A stretch of DNA of 64,000 nucleotides, taken from positions 75,417,719 to 75,481,718 of the forward strand of contig OY720348.1 of assembly GCA_963082975.1 (NCBI GenBank), in the 5' to 3' direction. Both the position numbers and the translations under genes were made by a program. The notes under the pieces are model-generated. The model did no database searches. It was not told where the DNA came from and saw nothing but the letters and a program-made list of their open reading frames with translations. Source of the stretch: Labia minor (lineage: Eukaryota > Arthropoda > Insecta > Dermaptera > Spongiphoridae). Shown here piece by piece: positions 1 to 11,995 of the stretch (position 1 is its first letter; every line of letters starts with the position of its first letter).

Positions 1-875
1 GAAATCAATGATTTTCAATTTACTTCCTATTGTTTTAAGTTATCAGAAATTGATATTTTCTAATTTTGTTTGCAACAAACTGCTTGATTTGGATTTCCTA
101 TTCTTTTATTTATTACTAATCCTTGGTTAAGCCTAAAAGAAGCAATAATAACGAATGATAACACAGGTTAAGTAGATTAAATAAAAATAGATTGGAAACC
201 CACTCTATTTTTATAAAAGAAAAGTTAACTGGACATATTTTGTGTATCAACGAGGACCACTTCAACTTGTCCCAAAGCGGACCATACATCCATTGAAAAA
301 CGGTTGAATGCCATGCTTTTTGATTTAGCAACAGAACAATTTTTTTTTTATCATGTATTCCTTTGAAAGAAAATGCTTTCCATCTTATTAGTCTTTTCTT
401 TCAGAATATCTTCATTAAAAGTAAATTTTTTACAATTTGATGAAATTTGATATGAAAGTTACTAGACAAAAAAATAAAAATTTTCATAAGTTCTAACGCT
501 CTTCTTATATATAAAATTGAAAATCCAATTATTTTGTTTGCTATTAGTATAGAAGATTTAAAAAAAAGTTTCGTTGAAATTAATAGAAACAGCGATAGAA
601 AATTAAAAAAATAAAAATATAATTATTGAATATTAGTCGATAATAATATACTACATATATTATTTAAGTTGTTTAATTTAATTATACATTTTGTGAAATT
701 GTATCAAGTTGAATTTATAAATGAAGAAAAATAAATAATATAAATAATTTATAATTGGATATGAAATTATTGGAATTTATGAAATAGTCGTGAAATATGG
801 AATGATAGGCCGAGTGTTTCAACGTCTATAAATTTAGAAAATTTAAATCATTGGGTTGATTAATAAAATTCTGGT
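1..875. other. AT-rich intergenic DNA, nothing recognised
   Basis: This stretch is very AT-rich with frequent stops in all frames. The short open frame at 116-331 on the minus strand has low-complexity composition and no domain signature. I see no repeat family shared with the rest of the window. Confidence 0.5.
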
Positions 876-966
876 TTAACACGTTTTCGCCGGCATGTAC
901 CACCGGTGGCTCATGCCGCCACATCAAATAAACAGTCAAACGATGGAGCCGGCCGGAACGTGTTAA
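876..966 (+). mobile_element. TTAA-flanked 91-bp palindromic MITE, copy 1
   Basis: A GC-rich island in AT-rich DNA is bounded by TTAA on both sides. Its ends are imperfect inverted repeats: CACGTTTTCGCCGGC on the left against GCCGGCCGGAACGTG on the right. The interior reads CACCGGTGGC followed by ATGCCGCCAC. The same unit occurs at 12984-13074 and 44059-44149. TTAA target sites with short terminal inverted repeats are typical of piggyBac-type transposition, so a non-autonomous piggyBac-like element is the best guess. No transposase is present. Confidence 0.7.
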
Positions 967-1858
967 TAGATTTATTCTAATAGGAGCATGCATTTTTAAC
1001 GAATGAAATTAAAAAAAAAACACTAATATTTTGGATTTCTCTTTCCCTTGATAGAAAAACTCATCCAATTACCATTAAGTGGGAAATTAGATGTAGATAA
1101 TCAAAAAGATTTTGTGTGGGATATTCCTCCCTTCAATCATTAAATCTTATATTTTAGATGCAGAAGCTTTGCTTAGTTTACTCTCTCCGCTTTTTAAGAA
1201 ATGTCATCTCCATCCCAACTCCAACCAATTCAATGCCTTTGGCATGTTGAAAGCATCCGTTCTCACCGCTACGCGTGTAGAATGGGTCACTTGATGAAGT
1301 GCTTTTGCATTATATCAGCCAAACTCTCCTTGCTTGTCCATTTAGTCATTAACAGACCCGAAAAATACAAACACCTACCAAGAGAGAAGAATTGTAGTGG
1401 AAGTTCATGATTGTCAACAGTTAACACAGCGAAAGACATTTTTCTATTCTAAGAGCATAACGAATAATAGTAAGTACCTGATTAACCGAGCGGCGGCTCG
1501 CTACTTAAATTAAATTTATTCTTTATAAACTGCCAATATTGTTTTGTCTGGGAATTTATATAAATTGGATGGCGCGTTTATAATGAAAATCGTCTTTTAT
1601 ACTTTTTTTACTTTTCTTTTTTTCAAAAAAAAACCAAGAAACATGATCGACAATGAATACAAAAATATTAATATTAATTCTATCAGTTCACATACAAAAT
1701 TAATCAAATATAAAAAATTTTATTTTTATTTCGAATAATCCAATATCATTTAAATAATTGAATTGAATTGTAAAAGTTGTAGTTAATTAATTATAGAGAT
1801 GCGCAAACTATGAGACGCACCCTATTTTTGGAACGCGACGATTATCATTGTTGAAATA
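967..1858. other. Intergenic DNA, nothing recognised
   Basis: Mostly AT-rich. A slightly more complex patch at about 1100-1430 contains two overlapping short open frames without recognisable domains or splice signals. No repeat of this patch is seen in the window. Confidence 0.4.
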
Positions 1859-2456
1859 AGTTGATCTGTGGCCAGGCGCAGACGGACCGACGGTTTGAAA
1901 TAAATTAATTTTCAGCTACAGAAACAATTTCAAATAATTTAAATGTATCTATTAATGCAATAAAAAACAGATAGGCATAGAACATAAATATTTTTAATTT
2001 TATTATATTTATAATATATAAGTAGTAGCTGACTGTGACGTCATATAATTTTAAATTAAGAAAAAACTAATGAAGATGATTTTTCCCGAGGATAAAACCA
2101 ATACAAAGTGCATGATTCTTGGAGACATGTAAAAAATCTCCTTATGTGAAATTTGGTGTGAAAATAACCCTTCCCTTCCTATCGTCGATCGCTAATACTA
2201 CCACTTCCGTTTTCCGGATATACACCAAAAGTTGATCCATTCATCCTACTGATGCATTAAGTAAATATACCAAATTTTATCAAATTCCGTTGAGCCGTTC
2301 AAGCGGTACACATCTATACAAACGGACGGACAGACAGACAGACATGATGCTAAAAATACTTTTTCCTGTTAACAAAATGCATGATGTGTAAAAAATCTCG
2401 ACATGTGAAATTTGGTGTGAAAACAATACCCCCCTTACTATCGTCGGTCGGTAAAA
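1859..2456 (+). mobile_element. Repeat family B, copy 1
   Basis: About 600 bp, shared with 31217-31712, 36269-36881 and (inverted) 37539-38190. The left end has TTGACCTGTGGCCAGG-like sequence followed by GACCGACGGTTTG. The right end is ATCGTCGGTCGGTAAAAA, so GACCGACG recurs inverted near both ends. The interior carries a conserved TTTTTCCCGAGGATAAAACC block, two copies of GTGAAATTTGGTGTGAAAA and a GGACGGACAGACAGACA tract. It has no coding capacity. The class is uncertain; a non-autonomous DNA transposon is favoured because of the mirrored ends. Confidence 0.65.
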
Positions 2457-2470
2457 AATACTTGTAATAA

Positions 2471-2600
2471 GCTGGAGTGTCTCCACTCGACTATCTCGCA
2501 ATTTGATTTGGATTAAATAAAATAATAGATTATATTTAAATTAAATTTAATTAAGTATAAATAAGATTTATTAAACCAGCGCCTGTTTGGCTCTTTGTTG
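2471..2600 (+). mobile_element. Repeat family A, partial copy (left end)
   Basis: Starts with the family A terminal hairpin GGAGTGTCTCC followed by ACTCGACTATCTCGC, then the AT-rich subterminal part and AACCAGCGC. At about 2600 the family sequence stops and unrelated DNA begins. That DNA is itself duplicated at 24.9 kb. Confidence 0.7.
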
Positions 2601-3243
2601 ACGGATATTTGTAATGAATTAATTAATAGATTCCAAAGATGAGGATGAGAGCATTAAAAAATGAAAAATGAAATCAATGATCAAAAAGTAGATAACGTTT
2701 AGTCGTAAAAATCAAATAATTTAATCCAAAAAAAAACATAAATAATTAATTAAAATATTCATTTTAATAGAATGTGTGGATAGAAAACAAATAAATAATA
2801 TTTCTAATTATTATTAATTAATAAAATACTTATTAATGAATTACCTGGCCAGGAGGACGGACACTCAGCCCAACCGAACACATTCACTTTGCAATGGAAA
2901 CTAAAAGATTTTATTAAATAAATATTAAAATAAATAAATTTTAATTCTATTTTTATTTATCTTCTGTTTTTCCATGAAATTTGGCTGAGTGACTTATCGC
3001 TCTCATTACTGGAATTGGGCTGGTGAGCTCCCTTTTACTTTTTATTTCAAGCAAAATAATATTATCGAATGTATATTATAATCATAATTTATTTTATTTA
3101 TTTTCTAAAATAATTTAAAAAAAAATATATTCACTGATAATCATTTTCTAAAAATCCGATATTTATTAAATAAAATAAATAAATTATAAAATATATTATA
3201 TTTATAATTATTATTAATATATATATATATATATTAAATTATT
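2571..3243 (+). repeat. 673-bp duplicated block, copy 1
   Basis: This block is repeated almost base for base at 24858-25530 in the same orientation. It begins in the AACCAGCGC part of family A, then runs through unique-looking sequence including CTGGCCAGGAGGACGGACAC and GGTGAGCTCCC, and ends in an (AT)n tract. I noticed only a handful of substitutions between the copies, for example in the G/T after TTTGCAAT. It is either a recent segmental duplication or an unrecognised mobile element. Confidence 0.85.
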
Positions 3244-4623
3244 AATATGCGTATTATTAATTAAATAATTATTAAATAAAATTGTATTTTTGATGAATCT
3301 AAATAAATAAGTACGTACTTCTAATGATATTATCACAAAAATAGAAATGTAAAGAAAACTTGATGGATATACGCAAAGCGTAGATTCAATATCAATTATA
3401 ATTAAAGCAAATCAAAAATTATAAATTAAAATTAATAAATAATATTTTTTTCAAACCAGCGCGTGCGTGGCTCTTTTTTGATGGTACCACGTCAAGAGAA
3501 ATGACCCACAAAATATAGGAAACAATTTCAAATAATTTAAAAGAACAAATTAACAAAAAATAGTCAGATTATGTAAAATTAATATAGAGTATTTAGCAAG
3601 CGTGTATTAGGAAAATAAAGCCAAAGGCAGTTGGGGGGTAAGCGAGAGATTAAAAAACAATTGCCACCTTCAAGGTCACCGAGAAGCAAACCATTGGAAT
3701 TGGCGGCCAAACGACATGGCGGCGAATCATTTCCATCTGTCAAAATTCAATAATTAATATTTAATTAACGAAACACCGTAAAATTATATAATAGTAGTGA
3801 AAAGGAATCTACGTTTCATAATGAATCGATTCGTATAGGTTTTACCTGTTGTTATCAGGCAAGATTTTTGTTCAACTGTAAAAATAAACCGATATTAAAA
3901 TTAATTAAAAATTTCCATTTCATGATACGAAAAATGAATTTTATTTAGAATCTGGCGAAAATAAAAGTACTATAAATATGAGTTCCAAGTTTTTACTAAT
4001 ATGAAGCATAGGAGAGGTGGGTCCTCTCAGAGGCACATGTCTCACCCGTGAAAATACGGGGTTTTGCTAGTCGGAGAGTTGACGTAATCTGGATATATTT
4101 GAAATAACCCCCCTTAAAATTAAATATAATCTTGTTTTATTGAATATATTAAATTTTTTAGAAAATAAAGCGCATTAAATAATATTATTTGCATAGAAGT
4201 ATATGTATATTCAAGCTAGAAATTTACAAAATTCACACTATTATAGTTTATTTATATTTATTATAATTGAGATATATATAGAAGAGAATGTATATTGATA
4301 TAAAATTTTTATTAATTCTAACAAGGGTAAGGGTATTTATTTAATAAAATATTATAATATAATGTTCAATTTAATATTATATAAAATGCATAAATTAAGT
4401 AATGTGTGACACATTACAATTCATTCAGCTCGAGCGAAAATTGAGTGAATATCAACAGTCATTTTAAAAATCATGATTAAACTAGTAAATACAACTAAGT
4501 ATTATTTTTACTTGATTATATGTTATATTATATTAATGTATATTTTAAATATGTTTATTTATTTTTTAGAGATTTTATTAATTAATTTAAGCCGAAATTC
4601 AATAATCTATATATTCTACAATC
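3244..4623. other. Intergenic DNA with a family A scrap
   Basis: AT-rich. A short family A fragment, AACCAGCGCGTGCGTGGCTC and what follows, lies at about 3455-3505. A small GC-richer patch at 3620-3740 and another at 4010-4090 show no coding signature. Nothing else was recognised. Confidence 0.45.
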
Positions 4624-5004
4624 TATATATTTTATACAATTTTTAATCATGTGAAAAACTATCAAACATATATCTTTATTTTTACAGTTGCTTGAGCTAC
4701 ATTTCTCAAAAGTTGAGAGAAATCTACGAATATTTGAAATGTAATAAAAATTTCAGAAATACAGATACAGATTCTATGTAGGTAACCTCTTAAATATGAA
4801 ATTATTTCCCAATCCTAGTCTCTCTTACCCATATCATATATAATAAATATAATTGATTTATTATGTCCGAATATAGAATTGAATTAAACAAGAAGAATAA
4901 TTAAAAACAACCTTAGTGGAAATAAGTCAGGGACCTTCAAAACGTCAAAATTTCGATATCGAAAATTTCCTTGATCGCAATACTATCTCTGGCGAGATGG
5001 TAAA
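4624..5004 (+). mobile_element. Repeat family A, partial copy (right part)
   Basis: Contains the family A right half: CAATTTTTAATCATGTGAAA, then a deletion of the middle, then the GACCTTCAAAACGT part and the terminal TATCTCTGGCGAGATGGTA hairpin. The left half is missing. Confidence 0.65.
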
Positions 5005-5723
5005 AATTACTTTAATAAAAACGGAAATAAAATTTATATTTATTTTTTGTACTAAATTTAAATCTTATTTTTTTTATTCGGGTGTTATTTCAAATTTAGA
5101 CAATTAAATTTATTTTTACCGATGTAAAAATTTATAATTTAATTTTAATAAAAAAATTTATTATGTATTTTTTTATTTTTTTTCGTTGTTGGTGGTGATT
5201 CCAATCGATTAGTGTCTCTCTTTAAGCCAGAAAAAAGAAAAAAAAAAGAAACTAGATTTGCCGAATTGGCAAATCCTGTCAGAGCTGGTTTTCCCCTATT
5301 TTTTCCCTTATATTCGCGTAGGTCAGGGGTGGTGACATCAACTAGCTTCTCTACTCTCTTTCTCTTTTTTTCTTCCTCCTCCGACTTTTTCCTCTAAACA
5401 GATAATTTACTCATAAATGAATACAATTCATTAACCTGACATGTTTTAAATTAAATTTAACTAAAAAACAATCCCCATCACCACCCAAATAATCCCTAAA
5501 TAAGGAATGCTACCTGGCTACTTTTATTATCTTATGTGCTATCTTTGGATATATATATATATATATTTAATATATACGTGAGGAAAAAATCAATATTATC
5601 ATTTGATATCGTAAAAAACAAATAGCAAATATTACATTTATCCATACAAAAATTACATTTTTTCTTACAAAAAATATCATTCTAATATATATAATATAAC
5701 ATTGAAAAACATTTAATAAATAA
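5005..5723. other. Intergenic DNA, nothing recognised
   Basis: AT-rich, with a pyrimidine-rich patch at 5280-5400 and an (AT)n run near 5550. The open frame at 5212-5397 is low-complexity Lys/Phe/Ser-rich and is not considered a gene. Confidence 0.45.
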
Positions 5724-6290
5724 GCTCGACTATCTCGCAATTAGAGAATTGGATTAAATAACATAATATATTATATTTAAATTAAATTTAATTAATTAGA
5801 AATTAAAATGAATAAATCATATTTATTAAACCAGTGCATGTTTGGCTCTTTGTTGATGGCACCACGTCACGTGAGATTTGCAGTGTTAAAAAATGAATTC
5901 TGGTACTTTCAGCGATTCAATCAAGCTGAAATTCTATATATAGCAGTTTTATACAATTTTTAATCATGTGAAAAATTATCAAACATTTATCTTTATTTTT
6001 ACGGGCACTTTAGAGGAAAAAAAATCAAAACGTTGTAGGCCTTCTTCCGGTTGAGCTACAATTCTCAAAAGTTGATAGAAAACTACAAATTTTGAATAAT
6101 TCCCGTATACCAAATTTCATGATTCTAGCTCAAACTGTATTTGCGTAATCTTATCTACATACACACACAGGCAGACATTTTTCTCAACCTTAGTGAAAAT
6201 GATTTAGGAACCTTCAAAACGTATAAAAACATCAAAATCTTAACATCGAAAATTTTCGTGGTCGCAATACTATCTCTGGCGAGATAGTAA
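5724..6290 (+). mobile_element. Repeat family A, near full-length copy
   Basis: Begins at CTCGACTATCTCGCAATT and ends at the hairpin CTATCTCTGGCGAGATAGT. It has all internal landmarks in order: AACCAGTGCATGTTTGGCTC, CACGTCACGTGAG, CAAGCTGAAATTCTATATAT, GGTTGAGCTACAATTCTC, TTGCGTAATCTTATCTAC, a short CA run, and GGAACCTTCAAAACGTATAA. No ORF is present. Confidence 0.75.
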
Positions 6291-6787
6291 AAATATAGAT
6301 AATTTATATACACATTGATCTGTTGGAGCATTGTTATCGCAAACTTCCACTAGCATTCAGTCAGGTCTCATTTTGTTGGAATTGAAGAAGAAACTTAATT
6401 TCTCTCCTCACTCAACTTTCTTATCTCTGCGTTTATATAACCAGCCTATATATAACGTGCCTACTTTTCATAGTCCATCCACATGTCTTTGGTCTACTCA
6501 ATAGATTCCCTATAAATCAATTTTTTACTGAGTGGAGCCCGATGATCGCAACCTCCTCGTCATTATTACATTTAACAAGGTTTGGAGACCATGTAAGTCT
6601 TCGTTATACAATCTCCAGCATTTTCCTGTGAATTCTATTTTCGGTTCAGAAATTTTAAGAAGCATCCTATTATTAAAATACTCTGAAATTATTCTCATTT
6701 TACATAAATATGTATAATACAACGGAATACAATAATAATTTTATAGATTTTAATTGTTCAATAATAATTTTGATGAAAGTCCCTAGT
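6291..6787. other. Intergenic DNA, nothing recognised
   Basis: Moderately complex sequence between a family A copy and a mariner derivative. Overlapping sense and antisense frames at 6525-6722 have no domain signature. Confidence 0.4.
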
Positions 6788-7242
6788 TACGAGGGTGGGT
6801 GAAAAGTTTCCGGCCTGGCCAAAAAAAACGTTATTTATAAATTTTTTTTTTGCTTTATTTTTCAACATTCAAGATAGCAGAGACCTGAACGATGTTAGCT
6901 GAACTTGTGCGAAATATTTTGCACAAGCCTTTGAATATGCAAAGCTGTGTGCAACGTGGGTGCCGCGTTTGCTAACGTCAGACCAAAAACTGCTTCGAAA
7001 AACCATTTCTACCGACAATTTGGCGCTGTAGGCGTAATCCAAACGAATTTTTGCGTCGATTCATAACTGTTGATGAGACGTAAATTAAATTAAATCAAAT
7101 TTAATTAATTATTTAAATAAATAAATAACTAAATTAGAACACCGAGATGAAAAGTGTATCAGTGTTGAAAAATATAGCAAAAAAATTTTTAAAAACATCG
7201 TTTTTCTTGTTCAGGCCGGAAACTTTTCACCCCACCGTCGTA
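6788..7242 (+). mobile_element. Internally deleted mariner (family M1), full-ended copy
   Basis: TA-flanked element with inverted ends, GAGGGTGGGTGAAAAGTTTC on the left against GAAACTTTTCACCCCACC on the right. Between them is a relic of a mariner transposase: the ERVRNILHK-like second helix-turn-helix, then RRNPNEFLRRF and VDET, the motif with the first catalytic Asp of the DD34D triad. The coding sequence then jumps through AATTAAATT filler to the end of the protein, RYEKCISV and so on. The other two catalytic acidic residues are absent and stops interrupt the frame, so it cannot encode a transposase. Confidence 0.85.
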
Positions 7243-7396
7243 TAAAAAAATAGGATAATTTATATAAAACATTTTAGATTGTGCAGCTTGCGAAGTGCTA
7301 AGCTTGATAATTAAATATTTTAATAAATAGGTGACTGGCTGATAAAATAAATGATGATATTCACCCTCGTGAAAATGACGGATGCCTTGAAATACG

Positions 7397-7737
7397 AGGT
7401 TTGTTCAAAAGAAAAGGTGAATTTTGAATTATTTCGAAAAGCATTTATTTATTCATCCATATCCATTTAGACCCCTTCAAAGTAATTGTCCTATAATATA
7501 ATGCACTTATACCAGCTCTTCTTCCAATCGTCGAAGCACTTCTGAAATGCGCTTTTTGGTATAGCCATCAAAACAAACTACTAATCAAATTTAATTAATT
7601 AAATTAATTATAGCACCGTTATGAGAAATGTATCAGTGTTGATGAAGTATATGTTGAAAAATAAAGCAAAAAAAAAAATTTAAATACATCGTTTTTCTTG
7701 GTCAGGCCAAAAACTTTTCAGCCCACCTTCGTATATA
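7397..7737. mobile_element. Chimera of two mariner relics
   Basis: The left part (about 7397-7570) starts with TACGAGGTTTGTTCAAAAG and contains CCTTCAAAGTAATTGTCC and CACTTATACCAGC. These are typical of the antisense C-terminal part of a different mariner transposase. At about 7577 it switches to the M1 3' end, with GTTATGAGAAATGTATCAGT and the closing TIR AACTTTTCAGCCCACCTTCG. The two ends come from different mariner families. Confidence 0.65.
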
Positions 7738-8631
7738 AATAAGAATATAAATTTATTTTAGTAATTGCAAAACTCTTTATATAATATATATTTAATAATT
7801 ATAAATTTAGATAAATTATTTTATTTTATTTATGACTTTGGAAAAAAAAACCTAATATAAATTTAATTAATATAATTTTTTCTACCAAATATGAAACAGT
7901 TTTATTTAAATCCTCTGAAATATTGTACCATTGGCAGATAAAAGAAAATCGGTGTCTTTTGGTGGCCTTGAGATTGCGCGCGCACCTAATTTTAAGCAAA
8001 GAAGAAATTCGATTAACTAATTAACGTTTGGTATTTTATTCGTCTTAAGCGTATCATTTGTTTATTCTCTTTCCTGTTTGCCCTATTTTCATTTTCTTCT
8101 ATATCTCTATATATTATGTTATGAATTTGCATTACATCATTCCGTCTTCGTTGCTCCTATGATTGAATACAAATTCCTGCATGCTTCATTCTTCTTTCTT
8201 CCTTTGTTGAAAGAGGAATTTCATTTTATCGGAAGCCTCCTCCTACGTTCCTACGGCCCGACATTACCCTGTCTTTCTTTGCGTCTGATGCTCTACATTT
8301 CTCAAAATGACAAAAAAGAAAAAGAATATAAAAATACACACCCAGGTTTACAGAACCAGACAATAAAAATGCAGAAACAATTTTGTATTAATCCTATCTT
8401 TTTTGTTTTTCCGATATGATCAGATTCCATATTATCGTTAGTTTTCATCTCCAATTATTACTACAAAATTAATACAAGTTCTTAAGCTTCAAAGAAATTT
8501 AAAATGAATCAATTAAGACACTTATAAAATAAAAAAAAACTTAAGATAATATAGAAAAAAATCTATAAATAAACTTATTTAAGAATCTGTAAAATAGCCA
8601 TACACATATATATACTATTCCAGATCTATTT
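7738..8631. other. Intergenic DNA, nothing recognised
   Basis: AT-rich, then a less AT-rich part at 7920-8420 with a 113-codon frame on the plus strand. That frame is dominated by Phe/Leu/Tyr, lacks any recognisable domain and looks like chance. Confidence 0.45.
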
Positions 8632-9178
8632 TTACTGTCTCGTCAGAGATAGTATTGCGATCACGAAAATTTTCGATGAAGAGATTTTGATGTTTTTATA
8701 CATTTCAAAGGTCCCTGAGTCATTTTCACTAAGGTTGAGAAAAATGTATATAAGATTACGCAAAACGGGTTTTAGCTAGAATAATGAAATTTGGTACACG
8801 GGCATTATTCAAAATTCTTGAGAAATGTAGCTCATTAGGAAGAGGGTCATTACCTACCACGTTTTCATTTTTTTCCTCTAAAGTGACCGTAATAATAACG
8901 ATATATGTTTGATAATTTTTCACATGATTAAAAATTGTATAAAACTGCTATATATAGAATTTCAGCTTTATTGAATCCCTGCAAGTACCGGAATTATTTT
9001 TTTTTTAATTTTTTAACATGTTGACAGGCAATCACGCGCCAGCACGTGACGTGGTCCTAACAATAAAAAGCCAAACACGTGCTAGTTTAATAAATATTAT
9101 TAATTAAATTTAATTTAAATATAATATATGTTAATTAATCCAATTCATTTGCGAGATAGTCGAGTAGAGACACTCCGG
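8632..9178 (-). mobile_element. Repeat family A, near full-length copy, inverted
   Basis: Reads from the terminal hairpin CTGTCTCGTCAGAGATAGTA to GCGAGATAGTCGAGTAGAGA and CACTCC. Internal landmarks are conserved; the CA/TG microsatellite is absent here. Confidence 0.75.
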
Positions 9179-9408
9179 ATTTGTATTTATGGTATTGTGT
9201 CTACTATGTAGACTTAAAATATTTCATTTTAATTCAATTCAAGACATTTTTATTTATTTTATTCCAAGAAAAAGATTAAAATATTTAGGTTTCATATATA
9301 TATATATATATATATATACAATATTAAAGTTTCGAAATCACAGAAAGATATTTTATTATAAAAAGATCGAGAATTCTATTAGAGATCTTTTATATATATA
9401 TATATATA

Positions 9409-9842
9409 CTAGCTGCTCCGAGCGCCTTCGGCGCTCTCCACACCTAGACGGGGGCTCCGCCCCCTGTACCCCCCGAGTGTCCCTATTCTGAGCTATAACC
9501 ATCTAACTCCTACCCTGTTCCATCTCTCTCACGTTCCTTCCTACATTGTCCACCCTGTTCACAATTGGTCTTTCACAAAGACGTTTTCCAATCGAACTCC
9601 CCACCAATATATTTTTCCTCTCCCATTCTAGCCATGTGCCCTGCCGATCCCAGCCTTCTCTATTTTATGGCCTATATCTAGAGATGCATAGAGGTCATGC
9701 AATTCCTTGTTATGCAGTCTCCGCCATTCCCCGGTGTCCTCATCTTTCTTTGGCCCATAAATGCTGGGAAGAATCCTATTCTCAAATACTCTGAATCTAC
9801 TCTCATCTCCCAGGGTTATAGACCATGCCTCCCACCCATATA
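9409..9842 (-). mobile_element. LINE (non-LTR retrotransposon) 3' fragment
   Basis: The minus strand encodes the end of a LINE ORF2-type polyprotein: ITLGDESRFRVFENRILP, then IYGPKKDEDTGEWRRLHN, then KELHDLYASLDI. This matches the C-terminal region found in many arthropod endonuclease/reverse-transcriptase elements. Frameshifts follow near IGRAHG. Downstream on the minus strand come two tight GC hairpins, with stems GAGCGCC/GGCGCTC and GGGGGC/GCCCCC, and then an (AT)n tail, as expected of a LINE 3' terminus. The reverse-transcriptase core is missing; this is a dead 5'-truncated copy. Confidence 0.75.
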
Positions 9843-10740
9843 ATACAATTAATAATTTAATAATTTTGATCCCCTTTGATAATAATTTCCAGATTGCAAC
9901 CTCGATTTAAATTCTTTGCAAATATTATTCTCTCTGATACTAATTATTTTTTCTTATCACTATTAATTTCAAACCCCATCACTTTTCCTGCCTCGATTAA
10001 TTTTTTATGCCTCTTTAAATGTTATTAATTTATTTAAAAAAAAAACAAAGTAAACAAAATAAAAATAAAATATTAGGAAATTAGCATAACACTAAACTAC
10101 TATACAAATAATATTAAAAAATATATATTAAAATCTTACGTGAAAATCCAATTATGAGATCAAATTTTCTTAATTAAAATGATTTACTCACATAATCTTC
10201 AAAATAAATAGTATTAAATTATAGCCGTAATGTGAATGTTTTCAAAGTTTGAAAGACCAATAAGATCAATTGAGATATTGTAAATATCAATATATATATA
10301 TAAACAGATTTTTATCTGCACATTGCTCAGAATTTAAATTTTTTTGCATATATTCGCGTTTCATGTCCTCTAGAATCCAAAAGTGACTTTAGAATTTTTG
10401 ATTTCTGTTCATAGACTATAAATTTTATTAATATATAATCAATAACCGCAGAAATTAATTTTTAAAAATTTGATATAAACATGTTGTCATTTAGCAGCGC
10501 AAATAAGAATACAATTAAAAAGATGTTTTTAATATTTATATTTTTATTTTTATTTTTCTAATATTTACAATATTTCAATTAATCATATAGTTTTTTATAT
10601 ATGTTTATTTATGCTCATAAAATTAATTGACATAATTATTAATTTAATAAAATAAAATTTTATTTAATAAAATTAATTTAATAAAATAAAATAATTTAAT
10701 AAAATATTAAAATAACAAAAATTAATAAATTTGTAAAAAA
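9843..10740. other. AT-rich DNA, nothing recognised
   Basis: Long AT-rich stretch with simple-sequence runs and no coding or repeat signature that I can identify. Confidence 0.45.
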
Positions 10741-10764
10741 AAATATATAATACTTAAAAAAAAA

Positions 10765-11100
10765 TGTACCTTTGCGAGATTCGAACTAAGAGTGCAAAGT
10801 CATAAGATAACGCCTTAGACCGTCGACCCATGAAACACTTTGTTTGCAAGTCCTCTATTAGAATATATAGACATGTCAAATTATCGCCACCAGCGCCTCT
10901 ATGATCTAGCATTGTAACTAAACTAATTTTATTTAAATTCCTCCCCCTGGACACACCTTACCAATTAGCGGATTTATAAAGGAAATCTGACATGCCCTGA
11001 GACCTACTGAATATACATAAAAAATTTCATAAGAATCGGTCGAGCCGTTTCGGAGGAGTACTTTTTCAAAGTTTTGTGACACGAGAATTATATATATAAG
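10765..11100. mobile_element. SINE/RTE-like remnant with a tRNA-like segment
   Basis: On the minus strand at about 10765-10830 there is a tRNA-like stretch with an A-box-like GGTCTAAGGCG and a B-box-like AGTTCGAATCTC. On the plus strand at about 11020-11100 the text AAGAATCGGTCGAGCCGTTT, CGGAGGAGTA and GACACGAGAATTATATATAT resembles 3' tails of RTE-type elements. The two parts have opposite orientations, so they may be separate insertions. It is not a usable tRNA: no acceptor stem pairs cleanly. Confidence 0.4.
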
Positions 11101-11995
11101 ATATATATATTTGAGTTTCCTTCAAATTGTAAATCGTACACATTGAAGTGGTTTATTGGATCTGATTTCACGTCAAAGAAGGATGCAGGTGATGATGATA
11201 GTAAAAATTAAAATGGTATTATTAATAATAATTTATCAGAAAATAATATATATTAAATAAGTTTAATATCATAAAATTAAATAATATATAAATAAAAATA
11301 TAATAAAGTTGGACAAGAATAACCAAAATCAAGACTAACAACAGCCATTTCTCCCGATGATGGAGAGATTCCATTTAAAAATTGGATATTTAAAAATGAA
11401 TCCATAGAATGAATGAACATCTTAATTCAATTTTCGTATATATAGATGGCACCCTTCTCGATTGAATTCCTTTAACGATGCCTGGAGATGCACAAAGATC
11501 ATGCAATTCCTCGAAAATGATACAATCCTAGTCTAATCGAATCTACCTTTTCAAAAACAAACTATTGCATTGGTGTTTATTAGGGAGTCGAATATTCCAA
11601 TGTAAAAACGATACCAATTTCCAATTAATCCTTGATTTTTATTTTCAATGGGGTGTATTTACAGCATTTCCAATCCCCAATATATAGAAAAGGCTCCTTC
11701 TAATGGGGGAACATTTTCTATTTATTCTTTTTATCTTTTTTAATGAATCTATCCTAGGTATTCTCCTTCATCCATATAAACTTGTTTTTTTTTTGTTTTT
11801 TTTAAGGGCATAATAAGGGAATGCCTAGAAAATTTTCACAATGGAAATAAACACATCGCTTTAATTGATAATGGATTGATTTGTTTGATTTATGTGCGTT
11901 TTATTGCTTCATCATTAAAACTCCTCTTAATTCTTTGGTTATTTTATTTGAATTCCATTTATTCCTATTTTTAATCCAATATGATTTTAAAAAAA
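11101..11995. other. Intergenic DNA with a short LINE scrap
   Basis: Mostly AT-rich. At about 11480-11540 the text GATGCACAAAGATCATGCAA resembles the RRLHNEELHDLYAS-coding part of the 9.4-kb LINE in antisense. Nothing else was recognised. Confidence 0.4.

Noticed and set aside
8078..8419. 113-codon plus-strand frame
   Set aside because: Phe/Leu/Tyr-dominated composition, no domain, no splice context and no homologue recognised; likely chance in a slightly less AT-rich patch.
10765..10830. Possible tRNA gene on the minus strand
   Set aside because: Box-like sequences are present but no acceptor stem or complete cloverleaf can be drawn; more likely a SINE head.
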